Shown here in pieces: positions 29,613 to 39,865 of a stretch of 64,000 nucleotides of DNA. Position numbers and translations under genes: made by a program. Position 1 is the first letter of the stretch. The number at the start of each line of letters is the position of its first letter. Under the pieces are notes generated by a model, which made no database searches, was not told the DNA's origin, and saw only the letters and a program-made list of their open reading frames with translations. The stretch comes from VGDP01 sp964530335 (GTDB lineage: Bacteria > Pseudomonadota > Alphaproteobacteria > SP197): NCBI GenBank assembly GCA_964530335.1, contig CAZGYG010000001.1:1-64000 (forward strand). The letters run 5' to 3'.

Positions 29613-31982
29613 ATGGCCGGATGCCATCTGGGCGGGGCCGCATCGGGGTGGGGGATCGTGACGACCGGGCTTCTCCGCGCGCTTCCCTTGCGGCGACGGT
29701 TTCGCACCGCGATCGGTGCCCTGGTGGCGACCGTCGCCTTGGGCCTCGGGCTGGCCGTTCCGTTCGTCGCGGCCTCGGCCCAGACGGTCATCGTCGGCAA
29801 CGTGCGGGTCGAGGGCAACCAGCGTGTCGAGGCCGAAACCGTGCGCGCCTACATGGCGATCGGGCCGGGCGAGGCGCTCGATCCCTCGGCGGTCGACCGT
29901 TCGCTCAAGGCGTTGTTCGCGACAGGCTTGTTCGCCGACGTGACGATCCGGCTCGAGGGCGACGAACTGGTCGTCCGCGTGGTCGAGAACCCGATCATCA
30001 ACCGCCTGGCCTTCGAGGGTAACAAGCGGATCGAGGATGAGGAGCTCGAGGCCGAGATCCAGCTGCGCCCGCGCGTCGTCTACACCCGCGCGCGGGTCCA
30101 GGCGGACGTCGCCCGCATCCTCGAACTCTACCGGCGCAGCGGCCGGTTCGCGGCGACCGTCGAGCCCAAGGTCATCCGCCAGGAACAGAACCGGGTCGAT
30201 CTGGTGTTCGAGATCGACGAGGGCGAGCGCACCAAGGTGCGGCGCATCAGTTTCGTCGGCAACGAGCACTTTTCCGACGGCGAGCTGCGCGACGTGATCC
30301 AGACCAAGGAATCGGCGTGGTACCGCTTCCTGTCCGACACCGACACCTACGACCCGGACCGCCTTTCCTTCGATCGCGAGCTGGTCCGCCGCTTCTATCT
30401 GTCCGAGGGCTACGCCGACATTTCGATTCTGTCGGCCACCGCGGACCTGACGCCCGACGGCCGCGAGTTCTTCATCACCTTCGCGGTGCAGGAGGGCGAG
30501 CGCTACAAATTCGGCGAGATCCGGGTCCGCAGCAGCCTGACCGACCTGCCGTCGACCGACCTGCACCCTTACGTCGTGACCTTCACCGGCGAACGTTACA
30601 ACGCCGACAAGGTCGAGACGACCATCCAGGACCTGGTCGACGCGGTGGGCAACCTCGGTTACGCGTTCGTCGAGGTGAACCCGGTGATCCGGCGCAACGT
30701 CGAGGCGCGCACCATCGACGTGACCTACGATGTCGCCCAGGGGCCGCGCGTGTACGTCGAGCGGATCAACATCGACGGCAACCTTCGCACGCTGGACCGG
30801 GTCATCCGGCGCGAGATCAAGCTCGCCGAGGGCGATGCCTTCAGCACGGCCAAGCTCCGGCGCTCCGAGCAGCGCATTCGGAACCTCGATTTCTTCGAGA
30901 CGGTCGAGATCACGACCGAACAGGGATCGGCGCCCGATCAGGCCGTGATCAACGTGGAGGTGGCCGAAAAGTCGACCGGCGAGCTGACGTTCGGCCTCGG
31001 GTTCTCGACGTTCGACGGACCGCTGGGCGACGTCCAGTTGCGCGAGCGCAACCTGCTCGGCAAGGGCCAGGACCTGATCATCGGCACGACGCTGTCGGGC
31101 CGGCGCCAGGAGATCGACCTGAGCTTCACCGAGCCGGCGTTCCTGGAGCGCGACGATCTGTCCGCGGGCTTCGACGTGTTCCACCGCATCACCGACCTGC
31201 AGCGGGAAAGCTCGTTCGACCAGGCCGAAACCGGGTTCGGCCTGCGCATGGGCTATCCCTTGACCGAGCACCTTAGCCACTCGCTGCGCTACACCATCCG
31301 CCACGACCGCATTTCGGACGTCGACGCCGAAGCCTCGTTGTTCGTGCGTGAGCAGGAGGGCGCGGCGGTCACGTCGTCCGTCGGCCACGATCTGTCGTAC
31401 GACCGCCTGGACAATCGGGCCAATCCGACCGGCGGCTATTTCGTTCGCGCGTCCCAGGACTTCGCCGGCGTCGGCGGCAGCGTGCACTACGTCCGTCACC
31501 AGTTGCAGACCGCCGGCTATTACGAGTTCGAGCACCTTTGGGTCGGCAGTCTCGCGATACGCTCCGGGCACATCACCGGACTGTTCGGCGATGACGTGCG
31601 CATCAACAATCGTTTTTTCCTCGGCGGTTCGTCGATGCGTGGCTTCAAGTCCGCCGGCATCGGCCCGCGCGACCGGCTCACCGACGACGCGCTCGGCGGC
31701 AAGGTGTTCTGGGTCACCAGCGGCGAGCTGACGTTTCCGTTCGGCTTGCCGGAAGAACTCGGCATCCTCGGGCGGGTGTTCACTGACGTCGGCACGACGT
31801 GGGACACCGACGCCAGCGGACCAGGGATCGTCGACACGACCAGGCCGCGCGTCGCCGTGGGCATCGGCGTCACCTATGTTTCGGCGCTGGGCCCGATCAA
31901 GCTCGATTTCTCCGAAGCGATCGTCAAGGAGGACTTCGACGAGACCGAACTCTTCCGCTTCAGCTTCGGTACGCGGTTCTAG
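29613..31982 (+). CDS. bamA: outer membrane protein assembly factor BamA
   Basis: Central component of the BAM machine that inserts beta-barrels into the outer membrane. A signal peptide precedes VIVGNVRVEGNQRVE, then five POTRA domains and a 16-strand barrel with the loop-6 region SSMRGF and a C-terminal Phe (FSFGTRF). From this ATG it is 789 aa. The start is uncertain: GTG 29604, ATG 29613 and GTG 29658 are in frame. The last gives a more compact signal peptide n-region; the second has GAGG 11 nt upstream. Confidence 0.93.
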   Translation: MAGCHLGGAASGWGIVTTGLLRALPLRRRFRTAIGALVATVALGLGLAVPFVAASAQTVIVGNVRVEGNQRVEAETVRAYMAIGPGEALDPSAVDRSLKALFATGLFADVTIRLEGDELVVRVVENPIINRLAFEGNKRIEDEELEAEIQLRPRVVYTRARVQADVARILELYRRSGRFAATVEPKVIRQEQNRVDLVFEIDEGERTKVRRISFVGNEHFSDGELRDVIQTKESAWYRFLSDTDTYDPDRLSFDRELVRRFYLSEGYADISILSATADLTPDGREFFITFAVQEGERYKFGEIRVRSSLTDLPSTDLHPYVVTFTGERYNADKVETTIQDLVDAVGNLGYAFVEVNPVIRRNVEARTIDVTYDVAQGPRVYVERINIDGNLRTLDRVIRREIKLAEGDAFSTAKLRRSEQRIRNLDFFETVEITTEQGSAPDQAVINVEVAEKSTGELTFGLGFSTFDGPLGDVQLRERNLLGKGQDLIIGTTLSGRRQEIDLSFTEPAFLERDDLSAGFDVFHRITDLQRESSFDQAETGFGLRMGYPLTEHLSHSLRYTIRHDRISDVDAEASLFVREQEGAAVTSSVGHDLSYDRLDNRANPTGGYFVRASQDFAGVGGSVHYVRHQLQTAGYYEFEHLWVGSLAIRSGHITGLFGDDVRINNRFFLGGSSMRGFKSAGIGPRDRLTDDALGGKVFWVTSGELTFPFGLPEELGILGRVFTDVGTTWDTDASGPGIVDTTRPRVAVGIGVTYVSALGPIKLDFSEAIVKEDFDETELFRFSFGTRF

Positions 31983-31985
31983 GCG

Positions 31986-32540
31986 ATGAACGGGCGCGCT
32001 TGGCTGGTCGCTCTGATCGCCGGGGCCGTCATCCTGGGGCCGGCGACGGTTCGCGGCCAATCCCTGGCGCCCAGCGTGATCGCCGTCGTGGATTTCGAAG
32101 GGGTCGTGAGGAATTCCGCGGCGGGCCAGTCGCTGCGCCGGCAGGTGACGGCGCAGCGCGAAGCCTTCCAGGCCGAGGTCGCCCTCGAGGAGGACAAGCT
32201 GAGGACCGAGGAGCAGGACCTGAAGGCGCAAGAGGCGACGCTCGAGCCCGACGAGTTTGCCGCGAAAGTGCGGGCGTTCGAAGCGCGCGTCGCCGAGGTC
32301 CAGCGCCTGGTCCAGGCGCGCAAGCAGAGCCTCGACCGGGCGCTCGCCACGGGCGAGGAAACGATCCGTCAGGCGACCATCGCCATCCTCGACGAACTCT
32401 CCAAGCAGCGGGGCTTCAACATCGTGTTGCCCTTGCGCCAGGTCCTGCTCGTCGAATCGTCGTACAACCTGACCGATGACGTCATGGCCGAGCTGAACCG
32501 CCGCCTCCCCGACGTCGCGGTCGAGTTCGGCGTGGAGTGA
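31986..32540 (+). CDS. ompH: OmpH/Skp family periplasmic chaperone
   Basis: Periplasmic holdase that escorts unfolded outer-membrane proteins to BamA. The 184-aa precursor has a signal peptide (cleavage near RG-QSLA at about 24) and a long charged alpha-helical, coiled-coil-prone middle (about 50-140), typical of the trimeric Skp tentacles. The ATG is 3 nt after the bamA stop, and lpxD begins immediately after its own stop. Confidence 0.92.
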   Translation: MNGRAWLVALIAGAVILGPATVRGQSLAPSVIAVVDFEGVVRNSAAGQSLRRQVTAQREAFQAEVALEEDKLRTEEQDLKAQEATLEPDEFAAKVRAFEARVAEVQRLVQARKQSLDRALATGEETIRQATIAILDELSKQRGFNIVLPLRQVLLVESSYNLTDDVMAELNRRLPDVAVEFGVE

Positions 32541-33569
32541 ATGGCGGACGAGCGCTTCTTCGCGTCTCCGGTCCGCCGGACGCTCGCCGAGATCGCGGCG
32601 CTCACCGGGGCGACGCTGGCCGACGGGGCCGCGGCGGAGCGAACCATCGACGGCCTGGCGCCGCTCGAGAGCGCCGGCCCTTGGCACCTGAGCTTTCTCG
32701 ACAACCGGCGCTATCGCGGCGCGTTCCGTGCCTCGCGGGCGGGGGCCTGCCTGGTACGGCCCGCCGAAGCCGACGCCGCGCCGCCCACCATGGTCGTGCT
32801 CGTCACCGACCAGCCCTATCTGGCGTGGGCGCTGGCCGCGCGCGCGCTCCATCCCCGGCCCGCCGTGGCGCCGGGCATCGCCGCTACGGCCCGCGTCGAT
32901 CGGCTGGCTCGCGTCGACCCGTCGTGCCGGATCGAGGCGGGCGCCGTGGTCGGTCCGGGCGCCGAGCTCGGCCCGCGCTGCCACGTGGCCGCCAACGCCG
33001 TCGTCGGCGCCGGTGTCGTCGTCGGCGCCGAAACCGTCGTCGGCGCGGGGGCGTCGCTGGCGTACTGCCTGGTCGGCGAACGCTGCGCCATGCACGAGGG
33101 CGCCCGCATCGGCTCCGAGGGCTTCGGCTTCGCGACCGACGGTGGTCGCCACCTGAGGATTCCGCACATCGGCCGCGTTGTGATCGGTGCCGACGTGGAG
33201 ATCGGCGCCAACACGACGGTCGATCGGGGCAGCGTGGGCGACACCGTGATCGGCCCGGGAACGATGATTGATAATCTGGTCCAGATCGCGCATAACGTCA
33301 CGATTGGACGGGGTTGCGTGATTGCCGGCCAGGTCGGCATCGCGGGCAGCACGGTGCTCGGCGACTACGTCGTGATCGGCGGCCAAGTTGGCTTGGCGGG
33401 CCACCTGACCGTCGGCGCCGGGGCGATCGTGGCGGCGCGCAGCGGCGTCAAAGGCGATCTGGCCCCGGGCGGCGTCTATGCTGGCGCACCGGCCGTTCCG
33501 ATCGGCGTCTGGCGGCGCCAGATGGCCGCGTTCGCGCGCCTGGGCAGGAGGGGGAGCAAATCGCCATGA
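32541..33569 (+). CDS. lpxD: UDP-3-O-acylglucosamine N-acyltransferase
   Basis: Adds the N-linked acyl chain in the third step of lipid A synthesis; 342 aa. An N-terminal uridine-binding domain is followed by left-handed beta-helix hexapeptide repeats (about 105-300). The catalytic His lies in LVQIAHNVTIG. The ATG at 32541 directly follows the ompH stop, and its own stop overlaps fabZ (ATGA). Confidence 0.96.
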   Translation: MADERFFASPVRRTLAEIAALTGATLADGAAAERTIDGLAPLESAGPWHLSFLDNRRYRGAFRASRAGACLVRPAEADAAPPTMVVLVTDQPYLAWALAARALHPRPAVAPGIAATARVDRLARVDPSCRIEAGAVVGPGAELGPRCHVAANAVVGAGVVVGAETVVGAGASLAYCLVGERCAMHEGARIGSEGFGFATDGGRHLRIPHIGRVVIGADVEIGANTTVDRGSVGDTVIGPGTMIDNLVQIAHNVTIGRGCVIAGQVGIAGSTVLGDYVVIGGQVGLAGHLTVGAGAIVAARSGVKGDLAPGGVYAGAPAVPIGVWRRQMAAFARLGRRGSKSP

Positions 33570-34033
33570 ACGACGCGGTTTCAGCAGCCAAGGGCGAAGT
33601 CGCCGACATCCAGCGGATCATGGCGTTGATCCCCCATCGCCACCCGTTCCTCATGGTCGATCGGGTGATCGATCTCGTGAAGGGCGCCAGCGCCACGGGC
33701 GTCAAGAACGTCTCGATCAACGAATCGTACTTCGCCGGTCACTTCCCCGGGCACCCGGTGATGCCTGGCGTGCTGATCGTCGAGGCGATGGCGCAGAGCG
33801 CGGCCGTGCTCGTCATCCATACCCTGGGCCCCGACTCGGAAGGCAAGCTGGTCTATTTCATGTCGATCGAATCCGCGCGCTTCCGCCGGCCCGTGCACCC
33901 GGGGGACACGCTCTACGTCCACGTCGTCAAGCGCCAGCAGCGCGCGTCGGTGTGGAAGTTCTCGGCCGAGGCGCGCGTCGACGGCGTGCTGGTCGCCGAG
34001 GCGACGTTCGCGGCCATGATTCTCGATTCTTGA
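33566..34033 (+). CDS. fabZ: 3-hydroxyacyl-ACP dehydratase FabZ
   Basis: Dehydrates beta-hydroxyacyl-ACP in fatty acid elongation and competes with lipid A synthesis for the same precursors; 155 aa. Hot-dog fold with catalytic H59 in AGHFPGHPVMPG and E73 in LIVEAMAQ. The ATG at 33566 overlaps the lpxD stop. Its TGA shares its A with the lpxA ATG, inside a 15-bp tandem duplication. Confidence 0.97.
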   Translation: MNDAVSAAKGEVADIQRIMALIPHRHPFLMVDRVIDLVKGASATGVKNVSINESYFAGHFPGHPVMPGVLIVEAMAQSAAVLVIHTLGPDSEGKLVYFMSIESARFRRPVHPGDTLYVHVVKRQQRASVWKFSAEARVDGVLVAEATFAAMILDS

Positions 34034-34059
34034 TGGCGCCAGTCTTGATGGCGCCAGTC
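34030..34059 (+). repeat. 15-bp tandem duplication at the fabZ/lpxA junction
   Basis: The unit TTGATGGCGCCAGTC occurs twice in perfect tandem (34030-34044 and 34045-34059), followed by a degenerate third start TTGACGGCG. The first copy contains the fabZ stop and the first lpxA ATG. The duplication is in frame and adds MAPVL to the LpxA N-terminus. Confidence 0.95.
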
Positions 34060-34863
34060 TTGACGGCGAACGTCCACGCCAGCGCCATCGTCGATCCCAA
34101 AGCGAGATTGGCCGCCGACGTCACCATCGGCCCGTACTGCGTCGTCGGGCCGGATGTCGAGCTCGCCCAGGGCGTCCAGCTTGCCAGCCACGTCGTCATC
34201 GACGGGCGGACCCGAATCGGCGAGCGCACGCGCGTCTTCCCATTCGCCTGCATCGGCCTGCCGCCGCAGGATATCAAGTACCAGGGCGAACCGTCCGAGC
34301 TGGTCGTGGGCGCGGACAACACGATCCGCGAGTACGTCACCATGAACCCCGGCACCACCGGCGGCGGGATGCGCACGGTCATCGGCAGCGGCGGCTTGTT
34401 CATGGTCGGCGCCCACATCGCGCACGATTGCCAGATCGGCGACCACGTGATCATGGCCAACAACGCGACCCTGGCGGGGCATGTTCACATCGGAGACTAC
34501 GCGGTGCTCGGCGGATTGTCGGCGGTGCATCAGTTCGTGCGCGTCGGCCGGCACGCCATGGTCGGCGGCATGTCGGGGGTCGAGCACGACGTCATCCCCT
34601 ACGGCTCGGCGATCGGCGACCGGGCGCACTTGTCCGGGCTCAACGTCGTTGGCCTCAAGCGCCGCGGCTTCGGGCGCGAGGCGATCCACGTGCTGCGCAA
34701 CGCCTACCGCCTGCTGTTCGCGCGCGAAGGGTCGATGACCGAACGGCTCGACGACGTCGCCAGCCTGTTCCACGACCAGGGGCCGGTCATGGAAATCGTC
34801 GATTTCATCCGCGCCGATTCGTCGCGCGCCATCTGCCAGCCCCGGAATGGACTCGACGGTTAG
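34033..34863 (+). CDS. lpxA: acyl-ACP--UDP-N-acetylglucosamine O-acyltransferase
   Basis: First committed enzyme of lipid A synthesis, 276 aa from the first ATG. The left-handed beta-helix hexapeptide domain and the C-terminal helical domain are complete. The catalytic region GAHIAHDC has H128 and H131, and the hydrocarbon-ruler/UDP region GLNVVGLKRRGF is intact. The N-terminus reads MAPVLMAPVLTANVHAS because of a 15-bp duplication; initiation could also occur at the second ATG (34048), which would give the more usual length. It overlaps lpxI by 17 nt. Confidence 0.95.
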   Translation: MAPVLMAPVLTANVHASAIVDPKARLAADVTIGPYCVVGPDVELAQGVQLASHVVIDGRTRIGERTRVFPFACIGLPPQDIKYQGEPSELVVGADNTIREYVTMNPGTTGGGMRTVIGSGGLFMVGAHIAHDCQIGDHVIMANNATLAGHVHIGDYAVLGGLSAVHQFVRVGRHAMVGGMSGVEHDVIPYGSAIGDRAHLSGLNVVGLKRRGFGREAIHVLRNAYRLLFAREGSMTERLDDVASLFHDQGPVMEIVDFIRADSSRAICQPRNGLDG

Positions 34864-35674
34864 GCTGGGCGTCATCGCCGGCGCCGGACCGCTGCCGGGC
34901 CGGATCGTTCAGGCGGCGCTGGCGCGGGGCCGGGGGGTGTTCGTGCTCGGGCTCGAAGGCATCGCCGACGAGGCCGCCGTGGCCGGCGTGCCCCAGGCGT
35001 GGGTGCGCCTCGGCGCGATCGACCAGGCGCTGCGCTTATTGGCCACGGCCGGGGTCGGCGAAGTGGTGCTGGCCGGCCCGGTCGCGATGCCGGCGCTCGA
35101 TCGCATCGGCCTCGACGCCCGGGGGCTCAAGATGCTGGCCTCGCTCCGCGCCGGCGGTCGCGGTGCCGACCGGCTGCTCGCGCGCATCGTGGCCGAGCTC
35201 GAATCCGAAGGCTTCCGGGTCGTTGGCATCGAAGCCGTGCTCGACGACATGCTGGCGCCTGCTGGCCCGCTCGGCCGGGTCGAACCCGACGCCGCCGCGC
35301 GCGACGACATCGCGCTCGGCGTTCGCGCGGCGCGGGCGCTGGGGCAAGTGGACGCCGGCCAGGCGGTCGTGGTCCGCCAGGGCGTCGTGCTCGGGGTTGA
35401 AGCGGCGGAAGGCACCGATGCCCTGCTCGAGCGTTGCGCGCGCCTGCCCCGCGAGCGGGGCGGAGTCCTGGTCAAGATCGCCAAGCCGGGGCAGGAGCGG
35501 CGGGTGGACCTGCCCGCCATCGGCCCCGCCACCGTCGCGGCCGCCTCTGCCGCCGGACTCGCCGGGATCGCCTTCGAGGCGGGGGCGACGCTCGTGCTCG
35601 ATCGCCCGGGTTTGGTCGCGCTGGCCGACGAGGTCGGGCTGTTCGTCGTCGGCGTCGCCGTCGACTCGGCCTGA
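34847..35674 (+). CDS. lpxI: UDP-2,3-diacylglucosamine pyrophosphatase LpxI
   Basis: Hydrolyses UDP-2,3-diacylglucosamine to lipid X in lipid A synthesis; this is the LpxI type (former DUF1009) used by alphaproteobacteria instead of LpxH. 275 aa; it starts LGVIAGAGPLPGRIV and has the conserved EGTDALLERCA and GVLVKIAKPGQE segments of the C-terminal domain. The ATG lies 17 nt inside lpxA, and lpxB follows after 7 nt. Confidence 0.94.
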   Translation: MDSTVRLGVIAGAGPLPGRIVQAALARGRGVFVLGLEGIADEAAVAGVPQAWVRLGAIDQALRLLATAGVGEVVLAGPVAMPALDRIGLDARGLKMLASLRAGGRGADRLLARIVAELESEGFRVVGIEAVLDDMLAPAGPLGRVEPDAAARDDIALGVRAARALGQVDAGQAVVVRQGVVLGVEAAEGTDALLERCARLPRERGGVLVKIAKPGQERRVDLPAIGPATVAAASAAGLAGIAFEAGATLVLDRPGLVALADEVGLFVVGVAVDSA

Positions 35675-35681
35675 GCTTGTC

Positions 35682-36845
35682 GTGCGCGGGCCTGAGCCGC
35701 AGTTCTTCATTGTCGCCGGTGAGCCATCGGGCGACACGATCGGCGGCCGCCTGATGACCGCGATCAAGGAGCGGACCGGCGGGCTGGCCCGCTTCGCCGG
35801 CGTCGGCGGCGAGCGCATGAAGGCCGCGGGCCTGATCCCGTTGTTTCCGATGTCCGACTTGAGCGTCATGGGGCTCGACGCGGTGGCCGAGCGGCTGCCG
35901 TTGCTGCTGCGCCGCCTGCACCAGGCGGTCGACGACGCCAGCCGGCTGCGACCGGACGCGGTGCTGACCATCGATTCGCCCGGGTTCAACTTCCGCCTGG
36001 CGCGGCGACTGGGCGGGCTCGGCGTGCCGCGCATCCACTACGTCGCGCCAACGGTGTGGGCGTGGCGGCCGGGCCGCGCCGAGGCCGTCGCCCGCTTCCT
36101 CGATCATCTCCTGCTGTTGTTTCCCTTCGAGAAGCCCTACTTCGACGCGGTCGGCCTGGCGGCGACCTACGTCGGGCACCCGGTGATCGAGGAACCCATC
36201 GCCGGGGCGGACGGTGGCGCGCTGCGAGAAACGCTTGGACTCGGGCCCGCGGCCCTGCCGATCGTCGCCTTGCCCGGCAGCCGGCCCGACGAAGTGCGCC
36301 GGCTGCTGCCCGTGTTCGCCGGCGCGTTCGAGCGGCTGGCCCGGCGGCGCCCGAACGTCGTGGCGCTCGTGCCGACCGTCGCGGTGGTCGCCAGCCAGGT
36401 CGCCGCGGGCGTGGCGGATTGGCCCGTGCCGGTTCGTGTCGTGCGCGGCGCGGCCGCGCGCTATGCGGCGTTCGCCGTCGCCCGGGCGGCGATCGCGGCG
36501 TCGGGCAGCGTGACACTCGAGCTCGCGGCGGCGGGGCTGCCGATGATCGTCGCCTACCGCGCGGGTCGGCTCACCGGGCTCGTCGCGCGCCGGGCTGTGC
36601 GCACGCCTTGGATCGGACTGGTCAACATCCTGGCCGGGGAAGGCGCGGTGCCCGAACTGCTGCAGCAGAGTTGCACGCCCGCCGCCCTGGCCGAGGCACT
36701 CGACCCGCTGATCGACGAGGGGCCGCGGCGGAGCGCGCAACGGGACGTCCTCGCGCGGGTCGTGGCCCGGTTGCGCGACGTGTCGGAGCCGCCGAGCCAA
36801 GCCGCCGCCCGGGTTGTCCTCGATGCGATCAAGGGCAGGGCGTGA
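35682..36845 (+). CDS. lpxB: lipid-A-disaccharide synthase
   Basis: Joins lipid X and UDP-diacylglucosamine into the lipid A disaccharide; GT19 glycosyltransferase, 387 aa. The IVAGEPSGDTIGGRL start, VAPTVWAWRPGRA and the C-terminal ASGSVTLELAAAGLPMIVAY region are diagnostic. The GTG at 35682 is 7 nt after lpxI; longer open frames upstream lie within lpxA and lpxI. It is the last gene of the rpsB-lpxB run and faces gltA across a 235-nt convergent gap. Confidence 0.95.
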   Translation: MRGPEPQFFIVAGEPSGDTIGGRLMTAIKERTGGLARFAGVGGERMKAAGLIPLFPMSDLSVMGLDAVAERLPLLLRRLHQAVDDASRLRPDAVLTIDSPGFNFRLARRLGGLGVPRIHYVAPTVWAWRPGRAEAVARFLDHLLLLFPFEKPYFDAVGLAATYVGHPVIEEPIAGADGGALRETLGLGPAALPIVALPGSRPDEVRRLLPVFAGAFERLARRRPNVVALVPTVAVVASQVAAGVADWPVPVRVVRGAAARYAAFAVARAAIAASGSVTLELAAAGLPMIVAYRAGRLTGLVARRAVRTPWIGLVNILAGEGAVPELLQQSCTPAALAEALDPLIDEGPRRSAQRDVLARVVARLRDVSEPPSQAAARVVLDAIKGRA

Positions 36846-36865
36846 TGGCCGCTGCCTGCCGCGCT

Positions 36866-37075
36866 TCAGCGCCGGCGGGTGACCAAGGCCTTGAGCGCCT
36901 CGAAGGCCGCGCTCGGCGAGGCCAGCCGGCGGACCCGGTGAAACGCGGGCGCGCGGTTGTCGTTGGCGGGCAGGGGCAGCGCGAACCCGCCGCGCCGGCC
37001 GAGCCAGGTGAACAGCGGGCGCGCGCCGCGCCAGGTGCCGTCGCCGTCGTGGCGTCGATGGGCGCGGCGGACCAC
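36866..37075 (-). CDS. possible small basic protein downstream of gltA
   Basis: Not recognised. A GTG at 37075, 5 nt after the gltA stop, opens a 69-codon frame rich in Arg. It contains FALPLPANDNRAP, resembling the PANDNR tract seen in many small alphaproteobacterial hypothetical proteins. There is no signal peptide or clear domain. It could be a genuine gene coupled to gltA or simply readthrough of an open G+C-rich frame; there is no lpxB sequence beneath it. Confidence 0.35.
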   Translation of the reverse strand: MVRRAHRRHDGDGTWRGARPLFTWLGRRGGFALPLPANDNRAPAFHRVRRLASPSAAFEALKALVTRRR

Positions 37076-37080
37076 GGTTT

Positions 37081-38409
<1,329 letters not shown>

Positions 38410-38476
38410 GCCATGTCTCCGCCCGGTACTGGCCCGGGCAATTGTTAGCGCCTATGCGCCGGGCCCGCAATCATGG

Positions 38477-39865
38477 TCAGGACGCCTGCGCGTCGAGCCG
38501 CGCCAGTGTCAACGATCGGCCCAGGATCGCCATCACCTCGAAGACGCCGGGCGAGACGGCCCGCCCGGTCAGCGCGGCGCGCAGCGGTTGCGCGAGCGCG
38601 CCGAGCTTGTCGCCATCGGCCTCGGCGGCGGCGCGAACCGCTTGTTCCAGCGCCGCCGCGGTCCACGGCTCCACGGTGGCCAGGCCGGCGCGCAGGCCGC
38701 CGAGCCGGCGCCGGGCTTGAGCGGTCAGCAGTGCCAGCGCCTTGGCGTCGGGCTCGATCGACGTTCCAGAAAGATAGACCTCGGCCGCCTCGGCCAGGTC
38801 GACGAGCGTTCGCGCGCGCGCCTTGAGCCCCGCGAGACCCGCGCCTAGCCGAGCGATCGCGTCCGCGTCAGGCGGCGCGCGCCGGCTGGCGACGATCAGT
38901 TCGGCCAGGCGGCCATCGTCCGCTTGGCGCAGGTAGTGGGCGTTGAGCGCGAGCAGCTTGTCCATGTCGAAGCGCGCCGGCGACCGGCCGACCGCCTCGA
39001 GGCCGAACCAGGCGACCGCCTGCTCGGTCGATATGATCTCGTCGTCGCCGTGGCTCCAGCCGAGCCGGAGCAGATAATTGCGCATGGCCTCGGGCAGGAG
39101 GCCCATGTCCCGGTAGGCTTCGATGCCGAGCGCGCCGTGCCGCTTGGACAACTTGGCGCCGTCCGGCCCGTGGATCAGCGGGATGTGGGCGAACGCGGGC
39201 TCGCCCCAGCCGAGTGCGCGAAAGAGCTGCACCTGGCGGAACGTGTTGGTCATGTGGTCGGTGCCGCGAATGACCTGGGTGATGCCCATGTCGTGGTCGT
39301 CGACGACCACCGCCAGCATGTACGTCGGCGTGCCGTCGGCGCGCAGCAGCACCATGTCGTCGAGCTGATCGTTGCCTACCGTGATCGGGCCCTGCACCCC
39401 GTCCTCGACCAGCGTCGCGCCGTCCCTGGGTGCCCGGAGCCGGATCACCGGGTCGACGCCCGGCGGGGCCGAGGCCGGGTCCCGGTCGCGCCAGCGCCCG
39501 TCGTAGCGGGAAGGTCGACCCTCGGCCCGCGCCAGCTCGCGCATCTCGGCCAGCTCGGCGGGCGTGCAGAAGCAGCGGTAGGCGTGCCCTTGGTCGAGCA
39601 GTTGCCGCGCGACCTCGGCGTGGCGCGCGAGGCGCTGGGACTGGTAGTTGGCCTCGCCGTCCCAGTCGAGCCCGAGCCAGGTGAGGCTATCGAGGATCGC
39701 GCGGATTGCCTCGGGCGTCGAACGGGCGCGGTCGGTGTCCTCGATGCGCAACAGGAATGTGCCGCCGGTGTGCCGGGCATATAGCCAGTTGAACAGCGCG
39801 GTGCGCGCGCCGCCGATGTGCAGATATCCGGTCGGCGACGGCGCGAAGCGGGTGACGACGGTCAT
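38477..39865 (-). CDS. gltX: glutamate--tRNA ligase
   Basis: Class I aminoacyl-tRNA synthetase charging tRNA-Glu; 462 aa. The HIGH motif appears as HIGG in RFAPSPTGYLHIGGARTALF, and the KMSKS motif as KLSKRHG. The 38xx-39xx region also shows the anticodon-binding helical C-terminal domain. The ATG at 39865 overlaps the stop of the upstream formate/nitrite-type channel gene by 4 nt. It is unclear whether this is a discriminating or non-discriminating enzyme. Confidence 0.96.
   Translation of the reverse strand: MTVVTRFAPSPTGYLHIGGARTALFNWLYARHTGGTFLLRIEDTDRARSTPEAIRAILDSLTWLGLDWDGEANYQSQRLARHAEVARQLLDQGHAYRCFCTPAELAEMRELARAEGRPSRYDGRWRDRDPASAPPGVDPVIRLRAPRDGATLVEDGVQGPITVGNDQLDDMVLLRADGTPTYMLAVVVDDHDMGITQVIRGTDHMTNTFRQVQLFRALGWGEPAFAHIPLIHGPDGAKLSKRHGALGIEAYRDMGLLPEAMRNYLLRLGWSHGDDEIISTEQAVAWFGLEAVGRSPARFDMDKLLALNAHYLRQADDGRLAELIVASRRAPPDADAIARLGAGLAGLKARARTLVDLAEAAEVYLSGTSIEPDAKALALLTAQARRRLGGLRAGLATVEPWTAAALEQAVRAAAEADGDKLGALAQPLRAALTGRAVSPGVFEVMAILGRSLTLARLDAQAS

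Noticed and set aside
29592..33404. 1270-codon open frame on the - strand opposite bamA, ompH and lpxD
   Set aside because: Same mirror-frame effect; no recognisable protein and fully covered by real genes on +.
34428..36845. Apparent 805-aa protein ending in LpxB
   Set aside because: The upstream half is an out-of-frame reading of lpxA and lpxI; LpxB starts at the GTG at 35682.
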